Shown: positions 1 to 8,484, counted from the stretch's first letter. The stretch: DNA of 38,388 nucleotides from Clostridium sp. CAG:510 (GCA_000434615.1 FR880822.1:1-38388), one strand, 5' to 3'. Made by a program: numbers and translations. The notes: generated by a model from the letters alone, not told the origin.

Positions 1-633
1 ATAATCATCAATCTGGAGATGCAGAAGGACCAGCCCGGGGAATATCAGATTTTAAATCGGGCTGTTTTTTATGTGAGCCGGCAGCTTTCCGCCCAGAAGG
101 AGAGGGACTTTACGGGTTCCCATTACGACGATATCAAGAGCGTGTACTCTATCTGGATTTGCATGAATATGGAGGAAAACAGCATGAGCCATATTCATCT
201 GACCAAAGAAGATATGATGGGAAGCCAGCCGTGGAGGGGAGGACTGGATCTGTTCCATATCGTTATGATTGGGATTGGAAAAGACCTGCCCGCCCAGGAG
301 GAAAACTATGAACTGCACCGGTTTTTGGGAACCATATTTTCCCAGAAGCTTGCAGTGGAAGAAAAGTTACATATAATGAAAACAGAGTATGATATATCAG
401 AGGAAGAAGATTTCAGAGAGGATGTGAACGAGATGTGCAACTTAGGTGAAGGAATTATGGAAGAGGGCATTGCCATTGGAATGGAAAAAGGCATTGCTAT
501 CGGAGAAACGAAAGGACGTATGGAAGCGCATGAAGAGCTTATCCGAAGCATGCACAAAAACGGCTTCACAGCGGAGCAGATCGCGGCGGCTACGGACAAG
601 GCGTTGGAAGAGGTAAAAGCTATCCTGGCATAG
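1..633 (+). CDS. Rpn-family PD-(D/E)XK nuclease / putative transposase, 5' end missing
   Basis: The frame is open to the window edge, so the gene begins upstream and only its 3' part is seen; the ATG at 19 is internal. The first visible residues read INLEMQ, which fits the E-x-Q strand of the PD-(D/E)XK nuclease core. They are followed by an AVFYVSRQLSAQ helix and a YSIWICMN segment typical of Rpn (recombination-promoting nuclease) proteins. The C-terminus carries the AIGMEKGIAIGETKGR-type repeat and a short helical tail common to this family. Family members are DNA endonucleases linked to RecA-independent recombination and are often annotated as transposases. No terminal repeats or other IS features are visible here. 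A bidirectional terminator follows. Family assignment is by recognition of the sequence pattern. Confidence 0.75.
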   Translation: MIINLEMQKDQPGEYQILNRAVFYVSRQLSAQKERDFTGSHYDDIKSVYSIWICMNMEENSMSHIHLTKEDMMGSQPWRGGLDLFHIVMIGIGKDLPAQEENYELHRFLGTIFSQKLAVEEKLHIMKTEYDISEEEDFREDVNEMCNLGEGIMEEGIAIGMEKGIAIGETKGRMEAHEELIRSMHKNGFTAEQIAAATDKALEEVKAILA

Positions 634-692
634 GAAGTGGATAATAGTACAGATACATGCAAAACATTGCCACATAATTACAGTCATACACA

Positions 693-726
693 AAAACGGG
701 AGCCCCGGAAGGCTCCTGTTTTTTAT
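693..726. terminator. Bidirectional Rho-independent terminator
   Basis: GGAGCC (699-704) and GGCTCC (711-716) form a 6-bp stem with a 6-base loop. An A-run lies on the left (692-696) and a T-run on the right (719-724). It can therefore terminate the plus-strand Rpn gene and the convergent minus-strand ABC operon. Confidence 0.8.
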
Positions 727-749
727 GCTTTTCATTTGTATATAATAGT

Positions 750-2648
750 TTATTCCAATTCAAATGCACCGGTGTAGAGCTGGTAGTAGGTGCCCTTCTT
801 GGCAATCAACTGGTCGTGTGTACCGCGCTCAATGACTCTGCCGTGGTCAAGAACCATAATCACATCGGAATTCATGACAGTGGAAAGTCTGTGCGCAATG
901 ACAAAAACGGTACGGCCTTCCATCAGCTTATCCATACCGCGCTGGACGATGGCTTCCGTACGGGTATCAATGGAAGAAGTGGCTTCGTCCAAAATCATAA
1001 CCGGCGGGTCTGCTACGGCAGCACGGGCAATGGCAAGAAGCTGGCGCTGTCCCTGGGAAAGGTTTGCACCGTTGTTGGAAAGTTCGGTATCGTAACCGCC
1101 GGGGAGTCTGGTGATAAAATCATCGGCGCCGGCAAGCTTGGCGGCAGTGATGCATTCTTCGTCCGTGGCGTCTAAGTTTCCGTAGCGGATATTGTCCATA
1201 ACCGTACCGGTAAAGAGGTTGGTATCCTGTAATACAATGCCTAAAGAGCGTCGAAGGTCCGCTTTCTTGATTTTGTTGATGTTGATGCCGTCGTAACGGA
1301 TTTTACCGTCTGCAATGTCATAGAATCGGTTGATTAAGTTGGTAATAGTGGTTTTACCGGCACCGGTAGCGCCTACAAAAGCAACCTTCTGACCGGGTTT
1401 GGCGTAAACGGAAACATTGTGAAGCACCGTTTTTCCCTCTACATAACCAAAGTCCACATCATTCATCTGCACATCACCCTGCAGGGCGGTATAGGTAAGA
1501 GTGCCGTCACCGTGGGGATGCTTCCATGCCCAGCAGCCGGTGTGCTTATCGGTTTCCGTGATGGTGCCGTCCGGGGCAATATTGGCATTTACCAGAGTAA
1601 CATAGCCGTCGTCCGTTTCCGGTGTTTCATCCATCAGGGCAAAGATACGCTCGGCACCGGCAAGACCCATGACGATGGAGTTAATCTGCTGGGACAACTG
1701 GTTGATGTTGCCGGTAAACTGCTTTGTCATGTTTAAGAACGGAATGATAATGCTGATGCTGAAGCCCAGTCCCGAAATACTGATGTTGGGAACACCGGAC
1801 AAAAGGAACAGACCGCCTGCTACGGCAATCAGCACGTAAATGATGTTGCCGATGTTCATAATAATGGGACCTAAAATATTGGCATAGGCGTTTGCCTTGC
1901 AGCTATCGTCGCAAAGCGCCGTATTGATTTCTTCAAAATCGGAAATACATTCTTCCTCGTGGTTAAAGACCTTGATGACCTTCTGACCGTTCATCATTTC
2001 CTGAATAAAGCCCTCTGCCTTACCGATGGACTGCTGCTGTTTGATAAAGTATTTGGCAGAACCGCCGCCGACTTTCTTGGAAATAATCATCATGGCAGCC
2101 ACGCCCACAAGGAGGAGCAGCGTCATCCAGACACTGTAATACAGCATGATGAAAAAGACGCCGATGACAATGGCAATGGAGCGGATTAAAGCGGGCATGG
2201 ACTGGGAAATGAGCTGACGCAGCGTATCGATATCGTTGGTGTAATAGCTCATGATGTCGCCGTGCTTATTGGTGTCAAAGTATTTAATCGGTAAGTTCTG
2301 CATGCCGCCGAACATGGAAATACGCAGCTTGCTTAAGAATCCCTGTGTGATGAATGCCATCAGCTCGGAGTAAACCGTGACGGCAATAATGGAAATCACA
2401 TACATGGAAATCAGAATGACCATTAACGGTGTAATTTCCTTTACGGCTGCCGTCCAGTTTTTGTCCGGCTGCCATACTTCGATAATAGCGATAATTTTCT
2501 GGATGAAGATATCGGGAATGGCGGCGGCAATCGCGGAAAACAGGATACAGAACACGGTTACGGGTACGAGTACCGGGTAGTAACCGATGAGAGTTTTCAT
2601 AATACGTTTGAAGGTATGAGGATTGACTTTTTTATTCGGTTTATTCAT
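750..2648 (-). CDS. ABC exporter subunit, TMD-NBD half-transporter with consensus Walker B and H-loop
   Basis: An ABC multidrug/lipid-type exporter half: six-helix membrane domain followed by an ATPase domain. Visible motifs are Walker A GATGAGKT (about residues 426-433), signature LSQGQ, Walker B VMILDEATSSID with the catalytic Glu, and H-loop AHR. The third residue of the signature is Gln rather than Gly. Between membrane domain and ATPase core (about residues 340-395) there is an insertion rich in Thr, Asp and Trp; similar insertions occur in clostridial exporters of this type. I chose the ATG at 2648, which has a GGGAGG site just upstream and overlaps the stop of the preceding gene by 8 bases. 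A longer start at 2720 would lie deep inside the upstream gene. With the upstream gene it should form a heterodimer. Substrate unknown. Confidence 0.9.
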   Translation of the reverse strand: MNKPNKKVNPHTFKRIMKTLIGYYPVLVPVTVFCILFSAIAAAIPDIFIQKIIAIIEVWQPDKNWTAAVKEITPLMVILISMYVISIIAVTVYSELMAFITQGFLSKLRISMFGGMQNLPIKYFDTNKHGDIMSYYTNDIDTLRQLISQSMPALIRSIAIVIGVFFIMLYYSVWMTLLLLVGVAAMMIISKKVGGGSAKYFIKQQQSIGKAEGFIQEMMNGQKVIKVFNHEEECISDFEEINTALCDDSCKANAYANILGPIIMNIGNIIYVLIAVAGGLFLLSGVPNISISGLGFSISIIIPFLNMTKQFTGNINQLSQQINSIVMGLAGAERIFALMDETPETDDGYVTLVNANIAPDGTITETDKHTGCWAWKHPHGDGTLTYTALQGDVQMNDVDFGYVEGKTVLHNVSVYAKPGQKVAFVGATGAGKTTITNLINRFYDIADGKIRYDGININKIKKADLRRSLGIVLQDTNLFTGTVMDNIRYGNLDATDEECITAAKLAGADDFITRLPGGYDTELSNNGANLSQGQRQLLAIARAAVADPPVMILDEATSSIDTRTEAIVQRGMDKLMEGRTVFVIAHRLSTVMNSDVIMVLDHGRVIERGTHDQLIAKKGTYYQLYTGAFELE

Positions 2649-4383
2649 TTTCGTTTCCTCCCTTCGTCTGCTGCTCGTAAACTTCTCTGTAAATATCGCT
2701 GCTCTGAAGCAGGTCTTCATGCGTACCTGCGGCGGAAATGCTGCCGTTGTCCATGACGATAATCAAATCGGCATCTTCCACGGAGGCAATACGCTGGGCA
2801 ATGATAATTTTTGTGGTATCGGGAATGTAATTTTTGAAACCGGCGCGGATTAAGGCATCCGTTTTGGTGTCCACGGCGCTGGTGGAGTCATCCAAAATCA
2901 GGATTTTCGGTTTCTTTAAGAGGGCTCTGGCAATACAGAGACGCTGCTTCTGACCGCCCGATACGTTGGAACCGCCCTGTTCAATGTAGGTGTCGTATTT
3001 GTCGGGGAAGGTCTGGATAAATTCATCTGCCTGGGAAAGACGGCAGGCTTCCATGATTTCCTCATCCGTCGCCGCTTCATTGCCCCAGCGCAGGTTATCC
3101 TTGATGGTGCCGGAGAACAGCACATTTTTCTGAAGCACCATGGCGACAGCGCTCCGGAGTGTGGGAATGTCGTAGCTCCGTACATCCACGCCGCCCACAA
3201 GAACGGCACCCTCCGTTACATCATAAAGTCTCGGGATTAACTGTACCAGAGAGGATTTACTGGAACCGGTACCGCCGATAATACCAACGGTCATACCGGA
3301 ACGGATGGACAGGTCAATATCCGACAAGGCATATTTTTTCGCCTTGGCGGAGTACTTGAAATTCACATTCTTAAATTCGATGGAACCGTCCTTTACTTCC
3401 ATAACCGGGTTTTCCGGCTCTTTTAAGGAAGGTTCTTCTTCAAGCACTTCGCAGATTCGCTTGGCGGACTCCGCGGACATGGTAACCATGACGTAAATCA
3501 TGGAAAGCATCATTAAGGACATTAAAATCTGCATACCGTAGGTCAGCATACCGGAAATCTGTCCCACATCCAGGGCGGAACCGCCGCTGGTTATGGCGAG
3601 CTTGGAACCAACCAAAAGAACCACAACCATGTTGATATACACGCAGAGATTCATAAGAGGGGTATTCAGAGCCACGATACATTCGGCTTTTGTAAAGTCC
3701 TTACGGATGTTGTCCGCCGCCGTATTGAATTTCTGCTTTTCGTATTCTTCCCGGGAGAAGCCTTTTACCACTCGCATGCCGCGGACATTTTCTTCAATAG
3801 ATTCGTTTAACCGGTCATATTTCTTAAACACACTGCGGAAGGCAGGCATGGCTTTTTTGCCGATGGCAAGAAGACCAAAGGCAAGAATGGGAATTACCAC
3901 AACAAAGACAAATGCTAATTTGCCGCCCATGACAAATGCCATGACCGTGGAGAAAATAAGAAGCAGCGGGCTTCTTATGGCAATGCGGATTAACATCATA
4001 AACGCCATCTGCACATTGGTAACATCCGTCGTCATACGGGTTACCAGGGAAGATGATGAGAATTTGTCGATGTTCTCAAAAGAATAAGTCTGGATGCGGT
4101 GGAACAGATCACTCCGCAGGTTCTTGGCAAAGCCGGTGGAGGCTTTTGCACAGGTAAAGCCGGCAAGACCGCCGCAGACCAAAGAGATGGCTGCCATTAT
4201 AATAAGAAGAAGTCCCACTTCCATAACGCTTTCGATGGAAGCGCCTGCCTTAATCCGGTTGACCAGATTGGCGGTGATAAAGGGGATAATCGTCTCGATG
4301 ACAGCTTCGCCTACAATGAAAATGAGCGTAAGAATGGTAGGTCTTTTGTATTCTCTTACGCATCCGGCAAGTTGTTTTAACAT
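2641..4383 (-). CDS. ABC exporter subunit, partner with degenerate ATP site
   Basis: First gene of the two-gene exporter operon, 580 residues, with membrane helices in the first about 320 residues and a C-terminal ATPase domain. Walker A reads GGTGSSKS (about residues 370-377) and the signature VSGGQ is normal. Walker B is followed by Asp (LILDDSTSAVD) where the catalytic Glu is expected, and the H-loop reads AQR instead of AHR. These two changes are the hallmark of the non-catalytic half in heterodimeric exporters such as BmrC/BmrD or TM287/TM288 (established knowledge). Its intact signature would complete the catalytic site formed by the partner's Walker motifs. A short leader with AGAGG precedes the ATG at 4383. 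Substrate cannot be told from sequence. Confidence 0.9.
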   Translation of the reverse strand: MLKQLAGCVREYKRPTILTLIFIVGEAVIETIIPFITANLVNRIKAGASIESVMEVGLLLIIMAAISLVCGGLAGFTCAKASTGFAKNLRSDLFHRIQTYSFENIDKFSSSSLVTRMTTDVTNVQMAFMMLIRIAIRSPLLLIFSTVMAFVMGGKLAFVFVVVIPILAFGLLAIGKKAMPAFRSVFKKYDRLNESIEENVRGMRVVKGFSREEYEKQKFNTAADNIRKDFTKAECIVALNTPLMNLCVYINMVVVLLVGSKLAITSGGSALDVGQISGMLTYGMQILMSLMMLSMIYVMVTMSAESAKRICEVLEEEPSLKEPENPVMEVKDGSIEFKNVNFKYSAKAKKYALSDIDLSIRSGMTVGIIGGTGSSKSSLVQLIPRLYDVTEGAVLVGGVDVRSYDIPTLRSAVAMVLQKNVLFSGTIKDNLRWGNEAATDEEIMEACRLSQADEFIQTFPDKYDTYIEQGGSNVSGGQKQRLCIARALLKKPKILILDDSTSAVDTKTDALIRAGFKNYIPDTTKIIIAQRIASVEDADLIIVMDNGSISAAGTHEDLLQSSDIYREVYEQQTKGGNENE

Positions 4384-4423
4384 ACTTTTTTTCCTCTTTC
4401 TATAAATTGTGCTCTAATATTTT

Positions 4424-4452
4424 ACTATAAAGCTTTGCGGAAAAAAAGGCAA
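4424..4452 (-). promoter_or_regulatory. Sigma-A-type promoter of the ABC exporter operon
   Basis: On the minus strand TTGCCT (4447-4452) and TATAGT (4424-4429) are separated by 17 bases. Transcription would begin near 4417, giving a leader of roughly 35 bases before the ATG at 4383. Call is by consensus match only. Confidence 0.5.
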
Positions 4453-4524
4453 GGGAAGAGTTGCTAAGGCGGCTTTTTTATGCTAAACTTTTCACAAGTG
4501 AGTAAATTTTTACAACTAAAAATT

Positions 4525-4530
4525 TATAAT
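4525..4530 (+). promoter_or_regulatory. Possible -10 element for pyrF
   Basis: A perfect TATAAT lies 25 bases before the pyrF ATG, but no good -35 hexamer is found at 16-18 bases upstream. The leader would be very short, so this is a weak call. Confidence 0.3.
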
Positions 4531-4555
4531 AGAAAACGGAAGAAAGGTTCAAATC

Positions 4556-5482
4556 ATGATTAATAAACTGATTGCCAACATCAAAAAAACAAATGCCCCT
4601 ATTGTAGTGGGCTTAGACCCCATGCTTTCTTACATTCCGGAGCATATTCAGAAAAAAGCGTTTGCCGAATACGGTGAAACACTGGAAGGTGCCGCAGAGG
4701 CTATCTGGCAGTATAACAAAGGTATTGTGGATGCCGTAGCGGATTTGATTCCCGCCGTAAAACCGCAGATTGCCATGTATGAGCAGTTCGGACTTCCGGG
4801 ACTGAACGCTTTTGTGAAAACCGTAAATTACTGCAAGGAAAAAGGTCTTGTGGTTATCGGGGATATCAAAAGAGGCGACATCGGCTCCACTTCCGAAGCA
4901 TATGCGGCAGGTCATCTCGGCAAAGTGGCAGTAGGAAGCAAGGCATATTATCCGTTCGGCGAGGACTTTGCTACGGTCAATCCCTATCTTGGTTCCGACG
5001 GCGTGAAGCCCTTCATTAAGGTATGCAAGGAAGAGAAAAAAGGCATCTTTGTCCTGGTAAAGACTTCCAATCCCAGCAGCGGCGAATTCCAGGACCGCGA
5101 AGTGGACGGCAGACCGCTTTATGAAATCGTAGGAGAAAAGACGGCAGAGTGGGGCGCCGAGTGCATGGGCGATTCCTACAGTTATGTAGGCGCCGTAGTA
5201 GGTGCCACTTATCCGAAGCAGGGCGAAATTTTAAGAAAGATTATGCCGAAGACCTTTATTTTAGTGCCCGGTTACGGTGCACAGGGCGGCAAGGGCAAGG
5301 ACCTGGTTCACTTCTTCAATGAGGACGGACTGGGCGCCATCATCAATTCCTCCCGCGGCATCATCGCAGCCTACAAGCAGGAAAAATACGCATCCTTCGG
5401 GGCGGAAGCTTATGCCGATGCCTCCCGTGCAGCCGTGCTTGACATGAAAGAGGATATCGCGCAGGCATTGGAAAGCAGATAG
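4556..5482 (+). CDS. pyrF: Orotidine 5'-phosphate decarboxylase, group II
   Basis: Catalyses decarboxylation of OMP to UMP, the last step of pyrimidine synthesis, in the cytoplasm. At 308 residues it is of the long group II type rather than the roughly 240-residue Bacillus type. Visible motifs are VGLDPM near the N-terminus and GDIKRGDIG, whose Asp103 and Lys105 belong to the Asp-Lys-Asp catalytic charge network. Further conserved stretches are VNPYLGSDGV, VKTSNPSSGE and a C-terminal SSRGI phosphate-binding segment. A weak AGAAAGG site precedes the ATG. A strong terminator follows, so it is probably monocistronic here. The other pyrimidine gene, pyrE, lies about 10 kb downstream beyond an AT-rich island. 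Confidence 0.96.
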   Translation: MINKLIANIKKTNAPIVVGLDPMLSYIPEHIQKKAFAEYGETLEGAAEAIWQYNKGIVDAVADLIPAVKPQIAMYEQFGLPGLNAFVKTVNYCKEKGLVVIGDIKRGDIGSTSEAYAAGHLGKVAVGSKAYYPFGEDFATVNPYLGSDGVKPFIKVCKEEKKGIFVLVKTSNPSSGEFQDREVDGRPLYEIVGEKTAEWGAECMGDSYSYVGAVVGATYPKQGEILRKIMPKTFILVPGYGAQGGKGKDLVHFFNEDGLGAIINSSRGIIAAYKQEKYASFGAEAYADASRAAVLDMKEDIAQALESR

Positions 5483-5511
5483 AAAAGAAAATAGGAATTA
5501 AAAAACAGGAG

Positions 5512-5554
5512 AACAGCCATCTGATGAAATAGTTTGTCAGATGGCTGTTTTTTG
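5512..5554 (+). terminator. Strong Rho-independent terminator after pyrF
   Basis: A perfect 13-bp stem (5512-5524 with 5537-5549), 12-base loop and a T-run immediately after. It closes the pyrF transcript and marks the left limit of the accessory island. Confidence 0.92.
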
Positions 5555-5861
5555 TCATGAGTTTCAAAAACAAATATATAATAACAATAACAATTTACAT
5601 AAAACATTAAAACAAACTATGCAAAGATATGCTTAAAGAAGGAAGAATTTAATTGGAGAATAATCTTCTAATATTCGTCATTAACAGTTTTAGATATGTA
5701 TTTGTAAAAATATGAAAAATTTTTAAATTATTTTCTAAACGAAATTACATTAAACAATACATTATCATGTTGACATTTACAAATTTAAAATGTATTATAT
5801 TAAAAACAATTAAAGAAAATATTGATTCAACATATTAAAAAATTATTTACAGGAAAACATA
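5555..5861. other. AT-rich leader region of the island, no gene seen
   Basis: About 307 bases, very rich in A and T, with no convincing start-RBS pair and no tRNA-like or strong hairpin structure. The only recognisable elements are the promoter at 5770-5798 and a loose ACATTT/AAATGT dyad that overlaps its spacer. The rest may be upstream regulatory DNA or simply a junction of acquired DNA. Confidence 0.5.
5770..5798 (+). promoter_or_regulatory. Near-consensus sigma-A promoter of the type VII effector operon, with spacer dyad
   Basis: TTGACA (5770-5775) matches the -35 consensus exactly and TATTAT (5793-5798) differs at one base, with a 17-base spacer. ACATTT at 5773-5778 and AAATGT at 5788-5793 form a 6-bp inverted repeat spaced by 9 bases inside the promoter, a possible operator. 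The first gene starts 64 bases after the -10. Confidence 0.75.
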
Positions 5862-7763
5862 ATGACAAACAAATATAAAATACTTATTTATTTAATGATT
5901 GCAGTAGCATTTATTTTAGGTATGATAATTGGTCAGCAGGGTGCAACAGAAGGTGAGAATAACGAAGGAAATAAAATAATTACAGACAAAATTGCAATCG
6001 TAAATATGGACGAAGGAATTTTTATAGAAAATGAACGCTTAAATTATGGGGCAGCGCTTTTGAACGATTTGGATAATAACTTTCTGGTGACAGGATTAGA
6101 GGATGCAAGACAGGGGATGAAACTTGGGATTTATGCGGCATATATCATTATACCAACTACATTTTCTGATGATGTAGTCAGTCTGAACAGTCGACCACAA
6201 CAATCTCAAATTTCATATACTGTACACACACAGCTAAGAGAAGATATACGAGAGAAGGTTATCTATGATATTTTTCAATTTAATACAAGTTTAAGTAGAA
6301 AAGTCAGCTATATGTATTTATGCGCTGTCTTAAATGAATTTCATATAGCGCAGGATTATGCCACTCAATTAATGATAAATGATGAACAGGAATTAAAGGC
6401 TTTTGAAGAAGTACAACCGATAGATATCATTTCTGCAATCAAGGTGACGCCAATTACGGAGATAGATGGATATGTCAATACACTGGATTTATCAGAATAT
6501 TATGCAAATTACCAAAACTTACTGAATCAGATTGACCAAAAATATATAGAATATTTGGCAACCTCTCAGAAAGATCAGAAGGAAATGCTGGATGCTGCCA
6601 AAAGTCTAATGGAAGAGATAGAACGAACAGAAGAATTGCTTTATAACATTGATTTTAGCAAGGATGTCAGTGGCAATGATATCTTAAATAATGGAGTAGA
6701 AGCCGTTGATAAATATTTTACAGATTATAACGAAAAAATTGAATTAAAACGAAATGCATGGAATAGTCAGATTGAATTTGTTGATGACTATTTAAGGGAG
6801 CATCATGTATGGAAACATAGTGTCCGAAAAGAAGTTTCGGAGAAGATAGAGCAATACAGTGAAAAGTATAAAATAGTGTCGGTGTCGGATGGGGATGCAG
6901 GTGTAAGAGAATTATCTTGGCAACAGGTAGAAAATGACCTTTTGCAATATCTTGCGGATGAACCAAGTGTAGAAAAGGATACCGAAGAATTTAATGATGA
7001 TACTTTATTGATGAATAGCAGAGATCCTATCGGAGCATTTTATAATAATCCAATTTCAGAACAGAAAGAATGGGAAAAGTTAGATGCTGAGAAAGTAAGA
7101 GAAATTCTTAATGACAGTGTATATATACCATTGCAGGATAATATAGAAGCTATCCGGGAACCTATTATAGAGCAATATAAAAGTGAAAATGAAAATTTAA
7201 TAGCGGTACAAAAAAGAATAACGGGTTTTAATGCCTTAAAATATATAGATTACGATGAATTGCAAATATTAAAAAATAAGATAGCTGAAAATGGAGAAAA
7301 TCTTACTTTGGTCATTACAGACAATGATGTGCAACAGATGGAATATGTTGATACGGTGTATGAAACAACAAGGACTGATTTGCATAATTTGGCAACAAAT
7401 ATTGAGGATACTAAATTTGCTTCAGATGAGGCGGTTACAATCGGATTAAAAAATTTACAGGAATTAAAAACAGAAAACAGTATTCAAAATCAAGGTATGT
7501 TTGCAAATTTTGCTAATCAACTTCCATATAGCAGACTTGGAACCATAGAAAATAAAAGCACATATGAGTTTATGGTAAATCCAATAAGCTATTACGAAAT
7601 AAATGCAGAAGAAGTTGAAAATCAGGGAATGAAAGGTGAACAAGGAAAAAGAGCAGGGTGGATAGTTGGTATTTGTTGTATTGCTTTTGTACTTTGGGTC
7701 AGCAAATACTACTTTCATAAATACAATGAGAGAAAGGAGGAAACACAATGGATGACAAATTAG
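5862..7763 (+). CDS. EsaA/YueB-like type VII secretion membrane protein, reduced membrane domain
   Basis: 633 residues with an N-terminal membrane helix (about 6-25) and then KIAIVNMDEG, NYGAALLNDL and the PTTFSDDVVSLNSR region, which matches the start of the YhgE/Pip/EsaA family. EsaA/YueB forms an extracellular stalk in Gram-positive type VII systems, and YueB is the SPP1 phage receptor (established knowledge). The middle is long, helical and acidic, consistent with an extracellular coiled coil. Unlike EsaA, which ends in several membrane helices, this protein has a single C-terminal helix (about 597-618) and a short basic tail. It is first in a plus-strand operon and overlaps the next gene by 16 bases. 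It is much more AT-rich than the flanking pyr genes. It could be a stalk or adaptor rather than a full EsaA. Confidence 0.65.
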   Translation: MTNKYKILIYLMIAVAFILGMIIGQQGATEGENNEGNKIITDKIAIVNMDEGIFIENERLNYGAALLNDLDNNFLVTGLEDARQGMKLGIYAAYIIIPTTFSDDVVSLNSRPQQSQISYTVHTQLREDIREKVIYDIFQFNTSLSRKVSYMYLCAVLNEFHIAQDYATQLMINDEQELKAFEEVQPIDIISAIKVTPITEIDGYVNTLDLSEYYANYQNLLNQIDQKYIEYLATSQKDQKEMLDAAKSLMEEIERTEELLYNIDFSKDVSGNDILNNGVEAVDKYFTDYNEKIELKRNAWNSQIEFVDDYLREHHVWKHSVRKEVSEKIEQYSEKYKIVSVSDGDAGVRELSWQQVENDLLQYLADEPSVEKDTEEFNDDTLLMNSRDPIGAFYNNPISEQKEWEKLDAEKVREILNDSVYIPLQDNIEAIREPIIEQYKSENENLIAVQKRITGFNALKYIDYDELQILKNKIAENGENLTLVITDNDVQQMEYVDTVYETTRTDLHNLATNIEDTKFASDEAVTIGLKNLQELKTENSIQNQGMFANFANQLPYSRLGTIENKSTYEFMVNPISYYEINAEEVENQGMKGEQGKRAGWIVGICCIAFVLWVSKYYFHKYNERKEETQWMTN

Positions 7764-8038
7764 TTTTAGAGTATGGGCAGATAATGGAGATTGCAAGATT
7801 ACTCCAAAGTCAGGCAGAAGCTATGGGAGACAGTAATGACCAAATAAGCAATGCAATTTTAAGCCTTAAAGATTACTGGAGTGCATCGACAGCAATTAAA
7901 TATGAGGAACAGTATGATACTGTAAAGCCTTATCTGACAAACGCTGTAGAAATGGTGTTGGAAATGTCGGAACAACTCATACAGATTGCTAATAACTTTA
8001 GTAATTTAGACAACGATATGGCAGGACAGATTAATTAA
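7748..8038 (+). CDS. WXG100-family (ESAT-6-like) protein with WSA turn
   Basis: 96 residues, the usual WXG100 length, with two predicted helices joined by a central turn. The turn reads DYWSAS, so the third WXG position is Ala instead of Gly. WXG100 proteins are small helical-hairpin dimers exported by type VII systems. Immediate context supports this: an EsaA-like gene before it and LXG-type effector genes after it. A strong GAAAGGAGG site sits 7 bases before the ATG, inside the end of the preceding gene. No YxxxD/E tail is evident at the C-terminus. A stable hairpin follows the stop codon. It could be a structural substrate or an effector partner. Confidence 0.8.
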   Translation: MDDKLVLEYGQIMEIARLLQSQAEAMGDSNDQISNAILSLKDYWSASTAIKYEEQYDTVKPYLTNAVEMVLEMSEQLIQIANNFSNLDNDMAGQIN

Positions 8039-8046
8039 GTACAACA

Positions 8047-8072
8047 TAGGCAGACTGTTACCAGTCTGCCTA
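8047..8072 (+). promoter_or_regulatory. Stable intercistronic hairpin after the WXG100 gene
   Basis: An 11-bp perfect inverted repeat (8047-8057 with 8062-8072) with a 4-base TTAC loop lies 8 bases after the WXG100 stop. It is followed by AATTTG, not a T-run, so it is more likely an mRNA processing or stabilising element, or a leaky attenuator, than a true terminator. It would raise WXG100 mRNA relative to the downstream genes. Confidence 0.6.
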
Positions 8073-8094
8073 AATTTGATTACATGGGGGAAAT

Positions 8095-8484
8095 ATGCTT
8101 TATTTTGACATAAGTGAGATTAATGAAGAAAAAAATAGTAATTCAGCGTTGGCAGATATTCATGGTTTTTTTGTTTTTCGAGATAATTTTATAGAAACGG
8201 AAAAGCTTGTGAAGGAAAAAGATAAGGAATATTTATATGAGATTGAACAGGCAGTTTTTGGAAAAGAAAACGGGAACAGTGAGATATATGATTGGGTAGA
8301 TATTGTGTTACAGTCAGAAACTCCCAAATATGTAAAAGGAGTTACATATAATGGGAAAACCAAAAATAGCCGGAGTATATTTCCGGTTATAATTTTTACC
8401 TTTTTTTTAATGATAGGGATTTTATACACAAGAAGAAAAGTGAAAAGAAAGAGAGAAAGAAAATATGGGGCTGCCATTAAATGA
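8095..8484 (+). CDS. Small single-pass membrane protein of the type VII cluster
   Basis: 129 residues, not recognised as a named family with certainty. The first about 98 residues are charged and soluble, with no signal peptide. One membrane helix lies at about residues 99-115 (SIFPVIIFTFFLMIGILY), followed by a strongly basic tail, which predicts an N-out, C-in topology. Size and C-terminal helix recall EssA/YueC-type accessory proteins of type VII systems, but similarity is only architectural. A GGGGGA ribosome binding site precedes the ATG. Its end overlaps the next gene by 20 bases, showing tight translational coupling within the operon. Confidence 0.55.
   Translation: MLYFDISEINEEKNSNSALADIHGFFVFRDNFIETEKLVKEKDKEYLYEIEQAVFGKENGNSEIYDWVDIVLQSETPKYVKGVTYNGKTKNSRSIFPVIIFTFFLMIGILYTRRKVKRKRERKYGAAIK

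Noticed and set aside
1..633. Insertion sequence based on the transposase label of the Rpn family
   Set aside because: No terminal inverted repeats, target duplication or second transposase gene are visible, and Rpn proteins are now seen as nucleases rather than IS transposases.
790..4405. Long plus-strand open frames opposite the ABC genes
   Set aside because: They mirror GC-biased codon use of the minus-strand genes, lack ribosome binding sites and match no family.
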